This document shows positions 59,775-64,000 of a stretch of DNA of 64,000 bases, piece after piece. Source of the stretch: Chelonoidis abingdonii (Eukaryota; Chordata; Testudines; Testudinidae); NCBI RefSeq assembly GCF_003597395.2, contig NC_133773.1, positions 147,118,761 to 147,182,760 on the forward strand, read 5' to 3'. Both the position numbers and the translations under genes were made by a program. Within the stretch, counting starts at the first letter, position 1, and the number at the start of each line of letters is the position of its first letter. The notes under the pieces are model-generated. The model saw nothing but the letters and a program-made list of their open reading frames with translations. It did no database searches and was not told where the DNA came from.

Positions 59775-60345
59775 CTGCCAGATGACAGGGGAGCTACCAT
59801 GGGCATGGGGCATGAGCTGCACTGAAGGTGGGGTTGGCACTGGGGAAGAGGCACTATGGGGGCGGAGTGGCAGCAAACTGGAGTCAAAGCTGCAGCCCAG
59901 CCGGCCAGTGAGCTTGCCCCACTAGACGCCCAGGCTGGTCCCCCAGCCTGGCACTGCCAGCCCCATGGCTTTGACAGCTCCCAGCGCGTCCATGACACGT
60001 GCTGCCTGCAGCCCGGCCCCTCACCTGGGGGTGGGGTGGGGGTGGAGGGGTTTGCCTGCGGCCCGGGCCATCACCTGGGGGGTGGTGGCAGCAGCGTTTG
60101 CCTGCGGCCCAGGCACGGGCCCTCACCTGAGGGTGGGGTGGGGGTGAAGGGTTTGCCTGCAGCCCGGGCCATCACCTGGGGGTGGTGACAGCAGCGTTTG
60201 CCTGCGGCCCGGGCCTCACCTGGGGTGGGGTGGGGTGGAGGGTTTGCCTGCGGCCCAGGCCCTCACCTGGGGGTGGTGTGGGGGTGAGGGGTTGCCTGCA
60301 GCCCGGGCCCTCACCTGGGGTGGGGTGGCAACATTTGCCTCGGCC
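59775..60345. repeat. DQX1 intron with a minisatellite of about 50-60 bp
   Basis: From 60010 to 60345, six or so units read gcctgcggcccgggcc(a/c)tcacctgggggtggggtgggggtg(a)agggttt. Between 59775 and 60010 I looked on minus for the helicase motif VI exon (QRxGRxGR) and did not find it. Confidence 0.75.
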
Positions 60346-60348
60346 CAG

Positions 60349-60692
60349 TGTGATGGAGTAGGGCTGTTTGTGTGGGGAACGGGAAAGCAGGGGAGGACTT
60401 TAGGTGATGGACAGGTGCTCAGGCTGTAACCCGACCCGGCAGGGAGGAGGGGGGACCTGGCCGAGGAAAGGCAGGACAGTTTGGGTTTGGGCTGTGGCGG
60501 AATTCAGGGAATCCTAGCTGGGATCCAAGCACCCTGAACCCCAGAAGGACTCAGTGGAGGGGTCCTGACTGTGCCTGCAAGCTCTGCTGTAACCTGTGTT
60601 CCTGTGTCACATAACTTCTGTTTTACTGCTGGATAAAAGTCACTGTGAGTCCAGGAAGAGGGGTGCAGGCTGGAACCCCCGACTCCGTGACA
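60349..60692 (+). mobile_element. 5' LTR of a Ty3/gypsy element
   Basis: It begins tgtgatggagtagg and ends gactccgtgaca (TG...CA), 344 bp. It carries a ggataaaag poly(A)-like site. The internal region starts at once with aactgtggcagtggtgggag, where a primer-binding site would be. Confidence 0.75.
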
Positions 60693-63600
60693 AACTGTGG
60701 CAGTGGTGGGAGATACTGCACCCCATGGACGGCGCTTCCTGCAGTAAGTGACTGGGGAGCAGTAAAACGAAGGGGTGATTAACCCCTGGAGTGGTGGCCC
60801 AGTGAGAAGGACTTTGCAGTAACAGGTCCCCCGGGGGATGCAGGAGCGGTCCCAGGGGCGGAGGAGTCTGCAGCTCGACCCTGGCAGAGAGATGGTGACC
60901 TCAAGAAGGGCTGGTGCACTAGGGCCCCCTGAAACCGTGGGGAGCAGCGAGCACCCCGCCTGTGAGTGGCCAGCAGGAAGATGTATGCCAAGCGGCGCAA
61001 GTGTGACCTGCTGGAGCTGCGCAAGCAGAGGGGCTGCGCAAAGGAGGCTGACCAGGACCAGCTGATGCCCAGCTGGAGGAGGGAGACCGGAGCCCTGTCT
61101 CTGAGGAAGCAGCCTGGCAGATGCAGTGCATCACCAGTGCTGTCCCCCGGGAGTGGTCAGACGGCGGATGAGGCTTCCCGAGACCCCCCCTTCCTAGGCC
61201 AGAGAAGCGGCGGGGAGGAGCCCAGCGAATGCCGAGGGCACCGTGACCCCCGGCCACAGGGTCGGCAGCGATGCTCACCCCCAGCAGGGGATCCTCCCGG
61301 CGACGCTCGACAGCTGTGGAGCAGCTGTGGCTGGAAGAGGAAAGGAAGTTGAGACAGGAGGAGCTCGAGTTAAAAGACAAGAGCTGGAGAGAAGTGAACC
61401 AGCGTAAACATGAGGAGAACCAGCGTAAAACATGAGCTGGAGGAGAAGGAGACCAGCGTAAACATGAGCTGGAGCTGGCCCGGTGAGGAGCCGTGAGGCC
61501 CCGGTGCGGTGAGTGAGGGGGGACCCAAACCTACAGCGAATTTGATAAGCGCTTGCTGCCCCGGCGTAAGGAGGGGAGGACATAGATACCTTCCTGACGC
61601 CTTTGAGAATGCTGCGAGCTGCACGGGTTGCCTGCAACAGGATCTCATTCTCACCCCCTTACTGGACTCCACGGCCGTGAGGTGTACAGCGACTGAAAGG
61701 GGCGAAGGCGGTGACTACGAACTGTTCAAACAGGCCCTGCTCCGCGAGTTGGGCTGACTCCTGAGTGTACCGGAAAGGTTCCGGAGTCAGCGTAAAACCC
61801 GTGAGATCACATACCTACAACTGGTCAACCGGGCGCAGGGGTATGCCGCAAGTGGACAGCGGGGGCCCAAACTAAAGAGGACTTGCTGGACCTGTTCATA
61901 CTGGAGCACCTGTATGAGCAGTGCCCGTCTGACCTGAGGCTGTGGTTGAGGGACCAGAAACCGGAGAACCCGCGCACGCAGGCCAACTTTGCCGACCAAT
62001 TTGTGGACAGTCGGGCAGGGATGGCAGGGAGAGAGTCTCGAAGGAGCAGGCCTGCCTCAACGCAGAGAGAGAGTCATCATGGGACCTCCCAGCGGGCCTA
62101 TGGAGAACCCCCCAAAAGGGAACATCCAGTGTCAGTCCCTCCGACCCACTCAAGGGACCCACGAGACATGGGCTGCTATCAATGTGGCCAACGAGGCCAT
62201 ACGGCCCAGTGCCCCAAGCTCAGGGACAGACCGAGCAGACCCAACCCGCAGAGGTGGACTGGGTAAAAACCCAATCGGAAGATGGGCTACATTCCCGGGA
62301 AAGGGGGCTGGCAACATACCACCTATGAAGGAGGGGGGGTCCCCAGGTCAGCTCTCTGGGGGGCTGGAAGCGCCAGCCTCCGGGTTCTTAGTTTACCGGG
62401 GGCGCGGGCTGCCCTCCGGAAGGAGTGCCTTGTTTCCCTGGAGGTAGATGGGAGGGAGGTCACTGGGTACTGGGACACAGGTGCAGAGGTGACGCTTGCC
62501 CGATCCCGAGGTGGTAGGCTCAGATCGGATGGTGCCCGACACCTACCTGACCCTGATGGGCGTGGCGGACCCCATTCAAGGTGCCCGTGGCGAGAGTACA
62601 TCTGAAGTGGGGGGCCAAGGAGGCCCCAAGGACGTGGGGTACACCCATATTTGCCCACGGAGTGTTAATGGGAGGGGACCTTGAGGACTGGCTAGTAGCA
62701 CTCAGAGTGCCCTGGTCGTGACTCGTAGTCAGAGTCGGCAAAGGGCACTGCACCCCGACAACGGGAAGGTACTCGGCCCGAGGTGCAGGACCCTAACCTG
62801 GGGGGGGGGGAGTGCCCAGGGGCATGCTCAGAGAGGCTGCGACCTCAGACCCAGCCAGCAAGAGAGAGCTTAAGTGTCCCATCCCTGTCCCAGCTGCTGA
62901 GTTCCGGGCGGAAGTTGCAGAAAGATCCCTCCTTGCGGAAGCCAGGGACCGGGCTGACCTTAGTGCGGAACAGACCCTGAGGAGAGGTTGCAAGGAGAGG
63001 TTCCTGGGAGAAGGGGTTCCTGTACCGAGAATGGGCTCCCCCAGGGAGGTAGAGTCATGGGGATCAGGAGGCAGCTGGTGGTTCCCCAGAAGTTTCGCCA
63101 CAAGCTGCTGTACCTGGCCCATGACATCCCTCTCGCAGGACACCAGGGAATCCGGCGCACCAGGCAGAGGCTGCTACAGAACTTTTACTGGCCTGGGGTC
63201 TTTACCCATGTCCGACAGTACTGCCAATCCTGTGACCCCTGCCAGAGGGTGGGGAAGGCCGGACAAGGGAAAGCAGCCTTGAGGCCTTTACCCATCATAG
63301 AAGAACCTTCCAGAAGGTGGCCATGGACATAGTGGGACCTCTCAGCAAGATGACCCGGTCAGGGAAAAAATACATCCTGGTGGTGGTGGATTTTGCCACT
63401 CGCTACCCCGAGGCGGTGGCCTTGTCCTCTATTGAAGCGACACAGTGGCAGATGCGCTGCTGACAATTTTCAGCCGGGTGGGGTTCCCCAAGGAGGTCTT
63501 AAACGGATCAGGCATCCAACTTCATGTCAGGGGCCTGCTCCGAGTCCTTATGGCAGAAATGTGGGGTGCAGCACAACTGGGCCTCAGCGTATCACCCCCA

Positions 63601-64000
63601 GTCCAACGGGCTGGTGGAAAGGTTCAACGGGACGCTGAAGATGATGCTAAAAACATTTATGAACCAGCACCCGCAGGATTGGGACAAATACTTACCTCAC
63701 CTGCTGTTCGCGTACAGGGAGGTACCCCAGGAGTCTACCGGTTTTCGCCTTTCGAACTGTGTATGGAAGGCGAGTAAGGGGGCCCTGGACCTGATGAGAG
63801 ATGAATGGAGGGGAAGGCCACTCCCGAGGGAGAGTCAGTGGTGGAGTATGTCCTGACCTTCCGGGAAAGACTGGCCGAGCTTCATGGGCCTGGCCAGGGA
63901 GAATCTGGCCCGAGCCCAGAGGAAGCAGAAGGTCTGGTATGACCGCACGGCACGGGCCCCGTGCCTTTGCCACCGGGGATCAGGTGATGGTTCTCATCCC
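60693..64000 (+). mobile_element. Ty3/gypsy internal region: gag, protease, integrase (runs off the window)
   Basis: Gag starts near 60981 with a MYAKRRKCDLLELRK-like opening. A CCHC knuckle (CYQCGQRGHTAQC) is at about 62170-62210. A protease-like active site, YWDTGAEVTLA, is at about 62470-62500. Integrase follows at about 63090: the HHCC zinc domain (GHQGIRRTRQRLL, then CQSCDPCQR), the first catalytic Asp in MDIVGPL, and the Glu in GLVERFNGTLK near 63600. The usual LTDQG with the second Asp reads LNGSG here, so the enzyme should be inactive. Frameshifts are frequent. No reverse transcriptase lies between protease and integrase. Either it was deleted, or the element belongs to the group with protease-integrase-reverse transcriptase order and the polymerase lies beyond 64000. 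I favour the latter. Confidence 0.85.

Noticed and set aside
60693..64000. Calling the gypsy element reverse-transcriptase-deleted
   Set aside because: An element group with integrase before reverse transcriptase exists, and the window ends just after integrase, so absence cannot be concluded.

Overview
The window is vertebrate nuclear DNA, almost certainly from a turtle. The best evidence is a Cry-type tRNA-derived SINE in the first TLX2 intron visible here, long antisense CR1 LINE blocks, several LTR families, and small elements with terminal inverted repeats of kinds I associate with turtle genomes. The DNA is GC-rich, and by my by-eye boundaries about a quarter of it is minisatellite. That would suit a microchromosome or subtelomere, which is inference.

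Layout. From 1 to 4.6 kb lie the homeobox exon and last exon of TLX2 (+), with exon 1 upstream of the window. From 5 to 14 kb are CR1, LTR and small transposon remains. From 14.9 to 20.1 kb is a chain of G-rich and TG-rich minisatellites, two of them interrupted by LTR insertions. From 20.3 to 28.0 kb is a stretch that reads like uncorrected long-read gap filling. It contains a noisy second copy of the sequence starting at 28.03 kb and ends in a 25-N gap. From 28.03 to 33.1 kb is a complete three-exon gene (+) for a tailless neurofilament-type intermediate filament protein, flanked by two related minisatellite arrays; the upstream array carries a CTCF-like core in each 69-bp unit. From 35.3 to 36.0 kb is at least one unrecognised coding-like exon (-), followed by a minisatellite and a scrambled second copy of the block. 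From 40.7 to 47.0 kb is an interleukin-12 p40-like (IL12B-like) gene (-), with minisatellites in most of its introns and possible frame breaks in its 5' half. From 47 to 56.7 kb I see no gene, only scattered repeats. From 56.7 to 59.8 kb is the 3' half of DQX1 (-), a DEAH/DHX15-like helicase-family gene. From 60.3 kb to the end is a Ty3/gypsy element (+) with LTR, gag, protease and integrase, probably sitting in a DQX1 intron.

How it fits together. From memory, TLX2 and DQX1 are adjacent and convergent on human 2p13, and the two genes face each other here as well. The filament gene and the p40-like gene lie between them and are not part of the human block as I remember it. Human INA lies near TLX1 (10q24) and human IL12B lies near TLX3 (5q33-35). 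The extra genes therefore look like ohnologues kept at the TLX2 locus of a turtle and lost in the human lineage. The genes are not an operon; each has its own promoter or poly(A) signals where these can be seen.
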